A stretch of DNA of 51,717 nt from Clostridia bacterium (GTDB taxonomy: Bacteria > Bacillota > Clostridia > Oscillospirales > CAG-272): assembly GCA_017935225.1 (NCBI GenBank), contig JAGBIA010000026.1, positions 1 through 51,717 of the forward strand. Reading direction: 5' to 3'. The notes beneath the pieces are model-generated. The model saw nothing but the letters and a program-made list of their open reading frames with translations. It was not told where the DNA came from and ran no database searches. Shown here in pieces: positions 15,571 through 23,925 of the stretch. Made by a program: the position numbers and the translations under genes. Position 1 is the stretch's first letter. Each line of letters opens with the position of its first letter.

Positions 15571-16053
15571 ATGAAAAGAGGAATCGTATTATTATTGTTT
15601 CTGTTGCTTGTAGTATCATTGAGTGCGTGCAATTTTAACGACCTTTATGACGGTGAGGACGCAGAAGCTCCAACGGCTGACCTGCCCGAAAAGGAGTCCG
15701 TCACCGCAATTCCTCCCGAAAGCAGTGAGACCGAGAAATATCCGTCTGAGAACAGACTTATAAGCGCGTATAAGGAGGCAAATCCCAAGTTTACCGACGT
15801 AAGCGTTAAGTATTATTACGGAATTTACAACGATAACGTAGTTGCGATGATGGACTACGGCGGAAACTATTTTGGAGAGATATGGTCCGAGAAGATAGGC
15901 GAGACAAATATCGAATATCGCGATTCGAACAGAATATTGGTGCTTATCGAGAACAACACCTTCCTCACGCTGACCGAAGCGTACGGTCAAGGACTTCTTA
16001 GTGATGCCGATATCGCAGATATTGCTGCGAAGCATAAAGGATTTTTGAAATAA
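15571..16053 (+). CDS. Lipoprotein with YYYG-type C-terminal domain
   Basis: This 160-residue lipoprotein has a hydrophobic signal and lipobox LSAC, a linker rich in acidic residues, and a C-terminal domain of about 95 residues. That domain contains SVKYYYGIYNDNVVAMM and ends with DIADIAAKHKGFLK. The same domain ends the lipoprotein at 18997 (QYYYGEYGDNCLVAIM, DLKDIASQHKKFLK), so the two are paralogues in this part. ATG at 15571 follows AGAGGCAG; an earlier in-frame ATG at 15547 overlaps the GH36 stop and has no ribosome site. It is the last gene before a shared terminator. Function unknown; exposed on the outer face of the membrane. Confidence 0.8.
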   Translation: MKRGIVLLLFLLLVVSLSACNFNDLYDGEDAEAPTADLPEKESVTAIPPESSETEKYPSENRLISAYKEANPKFTDVSVKYYYGIYNDNVVAMMDYGGNYFGEIWSEKIGETNIEYRDSNRILVLIENNTFLTLTEAYGQGLLSDADIADIAAKHKGFLK

Positions 16054-16057
16054 CATA

Positions 16058-16091
16058 AAAAAGCTCGTCCGGAACTCCGGACGAGCTTTTT
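16058..16091. terminator. Bidirectional terminator between convergent genes
   Basis: A perfect 15-pair stem (16058-16072 with 16077-16091), loop AACT. The outer pairs are an A run on the left and a T run on the right, so it can end transcription of both the lipoprotein (+) and the activase (-). Confidence 0.93.
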
Positions 16092-16092
16092 G

Positions 16093-16839
16093 TTATGATA
16101 TAAGCATATCGTATTTTGCTCCGGCGAGCTTATTTTCGGGTAGCTTTTCCCAATGCGCGTTGCCGATGAATTCTTTGATCGCGCTAAGGTTTTCCTCGGT
16201 GTCGGTAATTCCCGAGATGAGCGGCGTTCTTATCGTGAACGGCTTGCCCGACGAGCGCAGATAAAGGAAATTTTCCTTGATGAGAGTATTGTCGCATCCC
16301 GTGTGACGCCTGTGCGCCTCGGCATCAAAGATCTTGATGTCCATATAGATATGATCGAGTCTGTTGACCGCATTCTTGAATATATGCATCGGCGCATATC
16401 CCGAGGTCTCGATCGCGACGTTAATGCCGTCGAGCAGGTCGATCACCTCAGCGATGAATTCCCACTGCATAAGCGGCTCTCCGCCCGAGAAGGTGACACC
16501 GCCGCCGCACGCATCGAAAATGCGCTTATATTTGTTGAGCTTTGCCGCGAGAGAGGCGGAGGTGTATCGCTCTCCCGCGACCGTCAGACAGTCGTAGGGG
16601 CAGACGTGCAGACACCTGCCGAATGGCTTGCAGTCCTCGTGCTCGCAACCCTTCTGGCACTCGCCGCACCCGACGCACCGTGCGCGCTTGTAGAGCAACT
16701 CGGGCTGAGCATTCAGCCCCTCGGGGTTGTGACACCAGGAGCAGCGCATCGGGCATCCCTTCATAAAGACCGTCACGCGCACGCCGTCGCCGTCGTGGAC
16801 TGTAAGCTCCTCGATATTAAAAACTATTCCTTCATTCAT
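16093..16839 (-). CDS. Glycyl-radical enzyme activase (radical SAM)
   Basis: This 248-residue protein would install the glycyl radical on the enzyme encoded just upstream. The radical-SAM cluster is C29-x3-C33-x2-C36 in GCPMRCSWC. It is followed by an inserted region with two further cysteine groups (CVGCGECQKGC and CLHVCPYDC), the ferredoxin-like auxiliary [4Fe-4S] insert found in activases of dehydratase/lyase-type enzymes but absent from PflA. GGGVTFSGGEP binds SAM. ATG at 16839, five bases after the enzyme stop, starts with family sequence (GIVFNIEELTVHDGDG); a longer frame would begin inside the upstream gene. No ribosome site is visible, so coupling is likely. Confidence 0.92.
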   Translation of the reverse strand: MNEGIVFNIEELTVHDGDGVRVTVFMKGCPMRCSWCHNPEGLNAQPELLYKRARCVGCGECQKGCEHEDCKPFGRCLHVCPYDCLTVAGERYTSASLAAKLNKYKRIFDACGGGVTFSGGEPLMQWEFIAEVIDLLDGINVAIETSGYAPMHIFKNAVNRLDHIYMDIKIFDAEAHRRHTGCDNTLIKENFLYLRSSGKPFTIRTPLISGITDTEENLSAIKEFIGNAHWEKLPENKLAGAKYDMLIS

Positions 16840-16844
16840 AACTG

Positions 16845-18836
16845 TCACATACTGTAGATCTGTCGCTGCATAACGTGATCCTGATAGCACTTGTCAAGCG
16901 CGGTGAAATACGCGCTCCAACCCCAGATACGCACGACGAGTCGCTCGTAATCCTCAGGATGCTCCTGCGCGCGCTTGAGTGTGGCAAGATCGACCGAGTT
17001 GAGCTGGATCTGATGACCGCCCATAGCGATATAGCTCTTGATAAACTTCGAGAATTTCTCAATGCTGTCCTCGGCACTCCAGATACCCGAGGCAAACTCG
17101 AGCGTTACGGGACCGCCGTTGATGGTGCGGTGAAGCTCGGGCTTCGTCAGCGAGGAGATGACCGAGAGAGGACCGCCCGTCTTTGCAAAAAGGCTGACAG
17201 AGAAGTTCGCGCCAAGCGACTCGCCGCGACGTCTGCCGTCGGGCGACGCGCCGAGATCTTCAACGTGGCGCAGATAGAACATCGCAGAGCCCGTGCCTGC
17301 GCGGTAGATTCCGCCAAGGCAGTTGCGCCTGCCCTCAAGCGAGTCGGCAAAGAAGGAGAGAAGCATACACAGATATTTGTCGGCATAGTCGTCGTTCTGT
17401 CCGACCTTTGCCGTCTCGTATCTCAGCTTGTGCAAAAGTTCGGGAGATTCTGCAAAGTCCGAGTCGACTGCCGCGATGAGCTCGTCGACAGAGAGCGACT
17501 TTTCCTCAAAAACGTATTTCTCAATAGCCGCCAGCGAATCAGCCGCGGTGCACGCGCCCGTGCCGTGAATGCCGAAATTGTTGTATTTGTAGCTACCGTC
17601 CGCATTTTCGTCCATACAGATGCGCAGGAAGGGGGAGGGAATGAACCAAAGTCCGTCGGTGCCCTTGCAGATAAGCTCGATCTCCTTGTTTATCTGCGCG
17701 CGGATGGCAGAATTGAAGTCCTCCATCGTCTCACACGCGTGCAGATCCTCGTGGAGCGCGCGATCGACGATCTTCGCAAACGAGAGCGCGTCGATGTTTG
17801 CCGTGTCCATTCCGACACCTGGAACTATCAGCTCCCAGCACGCCGCCATACCGTAGTTTGCGGCATCTGCGGGCTCGTAGCCGAGCTCGATCAACGCTGG
17901 GATCGCCACGTCGTCGTTGGTGTACTGCGGAAATCCGAGTCCTTTCTTCGTCAGCTCCGTGCCGAGCATATAGACCTCGAGCGGCGTGTCCTTGCTGACT
18001 CTCAGATTGATCTTCGGGTCGATGACCATAAGTCTGCCGCTCGCCTCAAGGCAGAGGCGAGAAAGCTCGTTGAATACCTCGCGTCCGTTCTCGTCCTTGC
18101 CGCCAAGCACGAGGCTCTGACCGTTGTCACCCTGCTGAACGCCGGGGTAGAGGTCGCTGTCGCGGTTGAATGAGAGGAAGAACTCCTCGGCCAGCATCGC
18201 CGCCTCGTCGAGCGTGAGCTTTCCGCTGTCAAGATCAGCCTTGAAATAGGGATACATATATTTGTCAAATCTGCCCACCGTCACGTGATAATTGCCCTCG
18301 AGCCAGAGCGCAAAGTGTATCACGCGGAAGAGTTGAAGAGCCTCGAGGAAAGAGGTCGCGCCGTAGCGCGAGACACGTTCGAGAGTCGTTGCGACCTCGT
18401 CGTTGCCGACTTTTTTTGCTTCGATGATATATCTGTCGCAAAGCGAGATAAGCGCGTCAATCGAGCGCGCGCCATAGCCGTCGGTGCTGTCGCGGAAATA
18501 GAGCAGACCGTGCCTCAGAAGCTTTTCATAGTCGGGAGTCACGTTTGAGTGAAAACCGAGCTCGTGCAGACGCTTTTTTGACTTGAGAGCGGCGAATTCT
18601 TCCTCGGTATAGATGTGCGGGATATCGCAAAGCGTGCGCAGAAATGCTATGCGCTCGTCGGGGAGCACCACGGGAGTCTCGTGTGCACAGAGATATTCAA
18701 ACCTGCGTGTCATACGCTCCTCTGCCGAGAGCCCCTCTGCCGCGTAGATCGCAGGCAAATCGTCTTCGACCTTGCGGCGCAGAGCGCGGTGCTGCTTTGT
18801 GAGTATATATTCTTTTAATTTGTCGTAATTTTTCAT
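16845..18836 (-). CDS. Glycyl-radical enzyme of unassigned subclass
   Basis: This 663-residue protein has both hallmarks of the PFL superfamily: the active-site cysteine C333 in MAACWELIVPG and the glycyl-radical site G639 in RIWGWSAYF. The C-x-E pattern (C333, E335) is that of dehydratases and C-N or C-S lyases rather than pyruvate formate-lyase, which has CC. But the flanking residues (A-C-W-E rather than G-C-V-E), the W in the radical loop where Y is usual (RVxGYSA), and the short length (most are 740-900) set it apart. An activase with a ferredoxin insert follows. Substrate unknown. A sigma-A promoter lies upstream. The neighbouring sugar operon hints at, but does not prove, a carbohydrate-derived substrate. 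Confidence 0.9.
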   Translation of the reverse strand: MKNYDKLKEYILTKQHRALRRKVEDDLPAIYAAEGLSAEERMTRRFEYLCAHETPVVLPDERIAFLRTLCDIPHIYTEEEFAALKSKKRLHELGFHSNVTPDYEKLLRHGLLYFRDSTDGYGARSIDALISLCDRYIIEAKKVGNDEVATTLERVSRYGATSFLEALQLFRVIHFALWLEGNYHVTVGRFDKYMYPYFKADLDSGKLTLDEAAMLAEEFFLSFNRDSDLYPGVQQGDNGQSLVLGGKDENGREVFNELSRLCLEASGRLMVIDPKINLRVSKDTPLEVYMLGTELTKKGLGFPQYTNDDVAIPALIELGYEPADAANYGMAACWELIVPGVGMDTANIDALSFAKIVDRALHEDLHACETMEDFNSAIRAQINKEIELICKGTDGLWFIPSPFLRICMDENADGSYKYNNFGIHGTGACTAADSLAAIEKYVFEEKSLSVDELIAAVDSDFAESPELLHKLRYETAKVGQNDDYADKYLCMLLSFFADSLEGRRNCLGGIYRAGTGSAMFYLRHVEDLGASPDGRRRGESLGANFSVSLFAKTGGPLSVISSLTKPELHRTINGGPVTLEFASGIWSAEDSIEKFSKFIKSYIAMGGHQIQLNSVDLATLKRAQEHPEDYERLVVRIWGWSAYFTALDKCYQDHVMQRQIYSM

Positions 18837-18866
18837 GTTCTACCTCATAAAAGTGTTTACAAGATA

Positions 18867-18895
18867 AATATATCATTTAAGAGGCGTTTTGTCAA
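18867..18895 (-). promoter_or_regulatory. Promoter of the glycyl-radical enzyme operon
   Basis: Read on the minus strand: TTGACA (18895-18890), a 17-base spacer and TATATT (18872-18867), then GAGGT before ATG at 18836. Confidence 0.82.
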
Positions 18896-18922
18896 GAGGA
18901 AGATCGTTTGTTTTGTTGGGTG

Positions 18923-18951
18923 TTGACTTTTATTTTATAATGTGATAATAT
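18923..18951 (+). promoter_or_regulatory. Promoter of the lipoprotein gene at 18997
   Basis: TTGACT (18923-18928), a 17-base spacer and TAATAT (18946-18951). A GATAAT at 18944 with a 15-base spacer is an alternative -10. Confidence 0.6.
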
Positions 18952-18996
18952 ATAGGTGGAGAAATCAACCCCAAAAGCAGAAAGAGAGGTAGAAAA

Positions 18997-19956
18997 ATGA
19001 AAAAACTTATTATTGTCTTAATATCTTTAATTCTTTTGACTTCTTTGCTTTCTTGTGATCTTATTTCTTGCGATTTGGGTAGCGTTTTTGATCAGATAAT
19101 AGCAGATCATCCGAGTTCCAACGAGCTTTTCATCCACGGAGACAGAGGCGAAAGCGAGTATGTGGGTATTTATCTTACTCTTGAAGGCGCGGAGTATATT
19201 GACGGCGCGTGGAGAATTGAGGTAAGATGGCACAATGAGACCGATTATGAGGTTACCTACGGCGCAGCGTACACGATAGAGTACTATGACGGAGAAGAAT
19301 GGAAGAATATAACTATAGCAGATGTCGAATTTATTGAGATCGCATATTTACTCAGACCGCACTCTGAGTCAGGCGAGACCTACACGACTAAATATTTCGA
19401 CGTAAGCCGTGAGGGCAAATACCGTCTGCGCACAGAATTCAATATTTCCGACGAGAGCTATACCGGTTCGCGCGTGATAACGCTTGAATTCAGACTTTCT
19501 GAGCAACCCAACGTTACCGAGGCGCCGATCGTGAATATGATAGAAACAGATAAATTACCGCCAATCGATAATGAGACAGAGTCGGACAAATATTCAAGTG
19601 AGAGCGGTCAAGAAGTGAATGCTTCTAAAAGCGTTGAAGAAATTCTTATGAATGCGTGGAAGCAAGATCCTCGTTTACCGCAGGTTAAAGTTCAATATTA
19701 TTACGGAGAGTACGGGGATAACTGTTTAGTTGCTATTATGGGTTCGGGGCTGATGAAAAAGTATTACGGTAGAGATCGGGTCGAGAGCGTCGGTGGCATT
19801 GAATTCCAATATTATGACTATAACAGTATCGTAGTTTTTAAAAACGGTGTGTTCTACACGCTTAACGATGCGTTAAATGAAGCGTTGTTGGATACAGAGG
19901 ATCTTAAGGATATCGCGAGCCAGCATAAAAAATTTTTGAAGACAGTATATTATTAA
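18997..19956 (+). CDS. Lipoprotein with Ig-like (Big_14-type) and YYYG-type domains
   Basis: This 319-residue lipoprotein has a hydrophobic signal and lipobox LLSC. Residues about 50-170 (ESEYVGIYLTLEGAEYIDGAWRIE... and YRLRTEFNISDESY) resemble bacterial immunoglobulin-like domains of the Big_14 kind, which occur in surface proteins of gut Firmicutes. A linker rich in E, S and T follows, then from about residue 215 the domain shared with the lipoprotein at 15571, ending in DLKDIASQHKKFLK. It is probably an outer-face protein with binding or structural roles; no catalytic motif is seen. The ribosome site AGAGAGG is present. No clear terminator follows; the 174-base gap to the next gene contains only that gene's promoter. 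Confidence 0.78.
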   Translation: MKKLIIVLISLILLTSLLSCDLISCDLGSVFDQIIADHPSSNELFIHGDRGESEYVGIYLTLEGAEYIDGAWRIEVRWHNETDYEVTYGAAYTIEYYDGEEWKNITIADVEFIEIAYLLRPHSESGETYTTKYFDVSREGKYRLRTEFNISDESYTGSRVITLEFRLSEQPNVTEAPIVNMIETDKLPPIDNETESDKYSSESGQEVNASKSVEEILMNAWKQDPRLPQVKVQYYYGEYGDNCLVAIMGSGLMKKYYGRDRVESVGGIEFQYYDYNSIVVFKNGVFYTLNDALNEALLDTEDLKDIASQHKKFLKTVYY

Positions 19957-20070
19957 ATTTTTTGCTTGGCAGAACATGATCTTGAATATCACAGTTTTCA
20001 TAGCACAAAGAGGTTCTAAAGAAGTAAGAAAGACGCCCAAAAATTAACGCAGATATATTGCACTTTCGTC

Positions 20071-20099
20071 TTGATTTTTTCTTTGATTTATGTTATAAT
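20071..20099 (+). promoter_or_regulatory. Promoter of the small protein gene
   Basis: TTGATT (20071-20076), a 17-base spacer and TATAAT (20094-20099), with AGGAGG 20 bases further on. Confidence 0.8.
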
Positions 20100-20130
20100 A
20101 TAGACGATAAAAATATTAGGAGGTATAGAG

Positions 20131-20361
20131 ATGAAAAAGGTCATTTGCAAGGTTGAATACGATACCGAAACTGCGACAGTTGTTGAAAAGCGCACCTTTG
20201 GTGAGTTTGGCGATCCTTGCGGCTATGAAGAAACTCTTTACGTTACCGCTGACGGTAAGTTCTTCCTCTATGTAAACGGCGGTGCCGAGTCGGTACACCC
20301 CGAGGAGAACATAAAGAGAATGTCTGCCGTTAAAGCTGACGAGTGGAAAGCACAGGCTTAA
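20131..20361 (+). CDS. Small conserved-looking protein, 76 residues, function unknown
   Basis: A complete little gene with its own promoter, AGGAGG ribosome site and terminator. The protein has no signal peptide or membrane segment and looks like a compact beta-rich fold: KKVICKVEYDTETATVVEKR, then GYEETLYVTADGKFFLYVNGG. The pattern of target-of-measurement residues (GDPCGYEE, AESVHPEENI) is not one I can assign. It may be cytoplasmic and independently expressed. Confidence 0.75.
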   Translation: MKKVICKVEYDTETATVVEKRTFGEFGDPCGYEETLYVTADGKFFLYVNGGAESVHPEENIKRMSAVKADEWKAQA

Positions 20362-20371
20362 GTTACTTACA

Positions 20372-20399
20372 AAAACCGCTACGAAAGTGGCGGTTTTTT
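20372..20399 (+). terminator. Intrinsic terminator after small protein gene
   Basis: AAAACCGCTAC and GTGGCGGTTTT pair around a GAAA loop (one G-T pair) and run into six T. Confidence 0.9.
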
Positions 20400-20407
20400 G
20401 CTTTGTA

Positions 20408-20436
20408 TTGACAGAAATAATAAATTATGCTATAAT
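20408..20436 (+). promoter_or_regulatory. Consensus promoter of the repeat-lipoprotein operon
   Basis: TTGACA (20408-20413), a 17-base spacer and TATAAT (20431-20436): full consensus. The leader to ATG at 20517 is about 75 bases with a small CCAAA/TTTGG hairpin. Confidence 0.92.
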
Positions 20437-20516
20437 TATTTTGTAGGAGCGTAACCAAATCGAAGTTTTGGCGACATTATAAGTAGAGATCAATTTTCTT
20501 GAAAGGAGAAAATATT

Positions 20517-21515
20517 ATGAAAAAACTATTCGTATTATCACTTTGTATGCTTATGATCGCGATGCTGTTTGCAGGCTGTGTCTCAAAATTTGATGAGGAT
20601 ATGGAAATAAAACGCTATCCTTTAGGCGCGGATGAGCCGATTGAAATCTCCGAGGGCGAGAAACAGGAGATATTGGATATACTAAACAGCGGTATATGGA
20701 AAAACGAGGTTTGGGACTGTATACATAACCGCGCGCTTGAGATCGACGGGAGAACTATCAAGTTTTCGGTAGACTGCGGACATTTTGAGGACAACGGCAA
20801 GACACTGACCGTTAAGGGTGAATGGCTGGATGCGGCAAAGCGCATATTCGGTGAGGATTTCGGCGCCGATACGATGCCCGCTACCGAGCCGCAGAATGAA
20901 AAATATAACGCTTCAATGGACATAAAACGCTATATTGAAGGTGAAGATGAACCGAGCATGATCCCTTTCTCTGAAAAAAGAAAGATTGCAGAAATACTCA
21001 ACAGCGGTATCTGGGAGGACGGAGTATACGATTGCGTACACGCGAATGCGTTAAATATTGACGGACAGATTATAAAATTTTCAGCATCGTGCGGACATTT
21101 CGAGACTGACGGAAAGACCTTAACGGTCGAGGGAGAGTGGCTTGACGCAGCAATACATGAGTTTGGAGAGTTTTTTGGAATTCCCAATACAGGATTTTGT
21201 GAAAACGCTGAAGAATTCGCGCTTTTTGTCGAGGACGCGATTGCCGAAAAGTTTGGTGTCAGCAACTTTAAACTTGCTAAGATAAAGATATCTGTCGAAG
21301 ATTCTCCTGAACACAGCAGTAATATTACGTTTATATCCGAAACTGCGGGAGATAATGGCGAGAAATGGTCGAAGAGCATACCAATATCTTACGGTACGTT
21401 TTTAAGACTCTATTCTGATCAAAATCCGTATGTGTTATTTGATGCAGAGAGCGGAATTTGGTCAGAGGATGTGGGTGTAGTATGCTTGATAATAGATCGC
21501 TACGAAGAAAAATAA
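20517..21515 (+). CDS. Lipoprotein with two copies of a GIW/HF repeat domain
   Basis: This 332-residue lipoprotein has a signal ending in the lipobox FAGC. Residues about 30-115 and 135-220 are copies of one domain: IKRY, DEP, ILNSGIW, DC, AL-IDG, IKFS, CGHFE, GKTLTV-GEWLDAA, FGE-FG. The remaining 110 residues (ENAEEFALFVEDAIAEKFGVSNFKL onward) form another domain. The next gene has the same order with one degenerate repeat copy. Two conserved cysteines per repeat could form a disulfide outside the cell. ATG at 20517 follows AAAGGAG; a TTG at 20499 would overlap that site. No known family recognised. Confidence 0.8.
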   Translation: MKKLFVLSLCMLMIAMLFAGCVSKFDEDMEIKRYPLGADEPIEISEGEKQEILDILNSGIWKNEVWDCIHNRALEIDGRTIKFSVDCGHFEDNGKTLTVKGEWLDAAKRIFGEDFGADTMPATEPQNEKYNASMDIKRYIEGEDEPSMIPFSEKRKIAEILNSGIWEDGVYDCVHANALNIDGQIIKFSASCGHFETDGKTLTVEGEWLDAAIHEFGEFFGIPNTGFCENAEEFALFVEDAIAEKFGVSNFKLAKIKISVEDSPEHSSNITFISETAGDNGEKWSKSIPISYGTFLRLYSDQNPYVLFDAESGIWSEDVGVVCLIIDRYEEK

Positions 21516-21542
21516 ACTAAATCACAGAGAGGAGAAGAAGGA

Positions 21543-22331
21543 ATGAGAAAAATCTATTTTGCAATGATATTTGCGGCGTTGTTGCTTATGCTATTTGCGG
21601 TTTCTTGCGATTTTAATGTTTTTCAGCCGCTCGAAGAGATCGAAGTTCCTTCCGCTCCGATACCGCAGAGAGCTACCAACAGCGCAGGAATTGACGTGGT
21701 GGAGGATGCAGAGCTCTTGAACATTATTGAGCATTTGGAGTATGAGGAAGGAATGCTTGAAAAAGTGACGCATACCTTTGAGATAGACGGAAAAAACGTA
21801 TCTTATAACGCCGAGGAAGGAATGCTTCAGATAGATGAGCGCGTGGCTCGGCTGTCGCAGGCATATTTTACGAAGGTTAACGGAAGACTGTTTAACCACG
21901 GGATCATTCCCGAGAGCTATCTGAAGTTTTCTCATGTTCAGACCGATATTCCTCAAAACTTTCCGTCAGCTTCCGAACGGGTATCCGTCTCACCCATTGA
22001 GGACATAATTGAAGAAGTATACGGATGGAGAAATTTCAAGCTTAAAAGCATATATTTGGACATCACACCGGGAATTCTTCCTGATGAGGATGTTGCAAAA
22101 GGTCTTACAAATTGGAAATTGGTTGTAACGGGAGAGTATATAACCGGTAACAATGACGTTCTCGCAAGCCCCAGATTCTCCATTTATATTATCGAGGAAG
22201 AATTTTTGGACATATACGGATCGTCGTACGAAGAAACTGTATACATAGAGTCGATGGGCGGTATGGGAAAGCCTGCCGTTGATGCAGTTGTCTCCGCGTT
22301 TGAAAGAAAACGAGAGCAGCTTAAGCCCTGA
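21543..22331 (+). CDS. Lipoprotein related to the preceding repeat lipoprotein
   Basis: This 262-residue lipoprotein has the lipobox VSC. Residues about 55-120 (ELLNIIEHLEYEEGM, HTFEIDGKNVSYN, GMLQIDERVARLSQAYF) follow the plan of the repeat domain in the gene before it, without the CGHFE part. Residues 150-262 (EDIIEEVYGWRNFKLKSIYLDI) parallel that protein's C-terminal domain (EDAIAEKFGVSNFKLAKIKISV). So it is a shorter, diverged paralogue, 27 bases downstream and in the same operon. The ribosome site GAGAGGAG is good. Function unknown; outer face of the membrane. Confidence 0.78.
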   Translation: MRKIYFAMIFAALLLMLFAVSCDFNVFQPLEEIEVPSAPIPQRATNSAGIDVVEDAELLNIIEHLEYEEGMLEKVTHTFEIDGKNVSYNAEEGMLQIDERVARLSQAYFTKVNGRLFNHGIIPESYLKFSHVQTDIPQNFPSASERVSVSPIEDIIEEVYGWRNFKLKSIYLDITPGILPDEDVAKGLTNWKLVVTGEYITGNNDVLASPRFSIYIIEEEFLDIYGSSYEETVYIESMGGMGKPAVDAVVSAFERKREQLKP

Positions 22332-22376
22332 CGGTACGGAAAGACATAAATAAACTAAATCAAGGAGAAATAAATT

Positions 22377-23879
22377 ATGGAACTCAAGGATGCACTTACG
22401 AAACTATCCGCGCTTCAGGCAAAGATGAGCGCGTACGGACACGCGATGTCGCTGATATATTACGACGGAGCGACCACCGCACCAAAGGGAACTGCGCAGA
22501 ACCGCGGACAGACGCTCTCTGTGCTCAGCGAGGAGACCTATAAGCTCTCCACGGGAGATGAGACGGTCGAGCTGCTCGAATATCTCGACTCGCACAAGGA
22601 CGAGCTTGACGAGAAGAACGCGCGCATAGTTTTCCTTATGCTGAAGGATATCCGCGAGATGCAGAAGATCCCGATGGACGAATACATAGCCTATCAGCAG
22701 CTTATGGTCGAGGCTGACGACGTGTGGCACAGAGCAAAGGAGACAAGCGATTTCGAGCTTTTCTGCCCTCTGCTTGAGCAGATATTCGACTACGAGAAGA
22801 AATTTGCCGCCTACTGCGCACCCGAGATGCATCCGTACAACTACTGTCTGAATAAATACGAGGACGGATTGACTATGGATAAGTGCGACGAGTTCTTCTC
22901 TACGCTCAAAAGCCGCCTTGTGCCGCTGATCAAGAAGATCGGCGAGCGCGAACAGCTTTCAGACGAGAGCATCAAGGGCGACTTTGACGAGAGGGATCAG
23001 GAGAAGTTCTCGCTCGAGCTTATGCGCACGATGGGAATAGACCTCGACCACTGCGGACTCGGAACTACCGAGCATCCGTTCACCACAAGCCTCGGCTCTC
23101 ACCACGACGTGAGAATTACCACGAATTACTCGCGCACCGACCTTTCGTCCTCGATGTTCAGCGTTATCCACGAGGGCGGTCACGCGCTTTATGATCTGAA
23201 TTCTGCCGACGATCTTGCGTACACCGTGCTTGACGGCGGTGTTTCGATGGGCATTCACGAAAGCCAGAGCCGTTTTTATGAAAATCTTCTCGGTCGCAGC
23301 CGCGCGTTTGTCGAGTATATCTTCCCGAAGATGTGCGAGTGCTTCCCCGAGCAGATGGAGGGTTATTGCGCAGAGGACGTCTACCGCGCTATAAACCGCG
23401 TAACTCCGTCGCTCATACGCACTGAGGCAGATGAGGTCACGTATTGCTTGCACGTTATGGTGCGCTACGAGCTTGAAAAGAGAATTATGTCGGGCGAGCT
23501 TGAGGTCAAGGATCTGCCGCGCGAGTGGAACAGACTTTACTTTGAGTATCTCGGCGTAGAGGTTCCGAACGATCGCGAGGGCGTGCTTCAGGATTCGCAC
23601 TGGTCGGGCGGCGGCATAGGCTATTTCCCATCCTACGCGCTCGGAAGTGCTTACGGCGCGCATCTTCTTCGCAGGATGAAGGAGACTGTCGACGTTGACG
23701 CGTGCTTGCGCGAGGGCAATTTTGCTCCCATCAACGAGTGGAACAGAGAGCACATATGGAAGTTTGGCTCACTCTACAAGCCTGCCGATCTGCTCCGCTC
23801 GGCACTCGGCGAGGAGTTTGACCCCTCGGCATATACCGACTATCTTGAAGAGAAATACGGCGAGCTTTACGGAATTTGA
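22377..23879 (+). CDS. M32-family metallocarboxypeptidase
   Basis: This 500-residue zinc (or cobalt) carboxypeptidase of the Taq/M32 family removes C-terminal amino acids from peptides in the cytoplasm. The metal site is H265-E266-GG-H269 (HEGGH) with E295 in HESQSR as third ligand. Other family blocks are YDGATTAPKG near the start, RTDLSSSMFSVIHEGGHALYD, RVTPSLIRTEADEVTY and HWSGGGIGYFPSYALG. Length and order are normal. The ribosome site AAGGAG is present. It lies 45 bases after the second repeat lipoprotein, with no terminator between them, so read-through is likely. Confidence 0.95.
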   Translation: MELKDALTKLSALQAKMSAYGHAMSLIYYDGATTAPKGTAQNRGQTLSVLSEETYKLSTGDETVELLEYLDSHKDELDEKNARIVFLMLKDIREMQKIPMDEYIAYQQLMVEADDVWHRAKETSDFELFCPLLEQIFDYEKKFAAYCAPEMHPYNYCLNKYEDGLTMDKCDEFFSTLKSRLVPLIKKIGEREQLSDESIKGDFDERDQEKFSLELMRTMGIDLDHCGLGTTEHPFTTSLGSHHDVRITTNYSRTDLSSSMFSVIHEGGHALYDLNSADDLAYTVLDGGVSMGIHESQSRFYENLLGRSRAFVEYIFPKMCECFPEQMEGYCAEDVYRAINRVTPSLIRTEADEVTYCLHVMVRYELEKRIMSGELEVKDLPREWNRLYFEYLGVEVPNDREGVLQDSHWSGGGIGYFPSYALGSAYGAHLLRRMKETVDVDACLREGNFAPINEWNREHIWKFGSLYKPADLLRSALGEEFDPSAYTDYLEEKYGELYGI

Positions 23880-23890
23880 TTCTTAACAAA

Positions 23891-23925
23891 ATACCGCACC
23901 GAGAGATCTCGGTGCGGTATTCTTT
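23891..23925. terminator. Terminator between convergent genes
   Basis: A perfect 14-pair stem (23891-23904 with 23907-23920), loop GA, followed by TCTTTATT. It ends the carboxypeptidase gene and lies at the stop side of the minus-strand amidase-like gene. Confidence 0.88.

Noticed and set aside
16845-18836. Second pyruvate formate-lyase
   Set aside because: It lacks the CC pair and its activase has a ferredoxin-like insert, which PflA does not.
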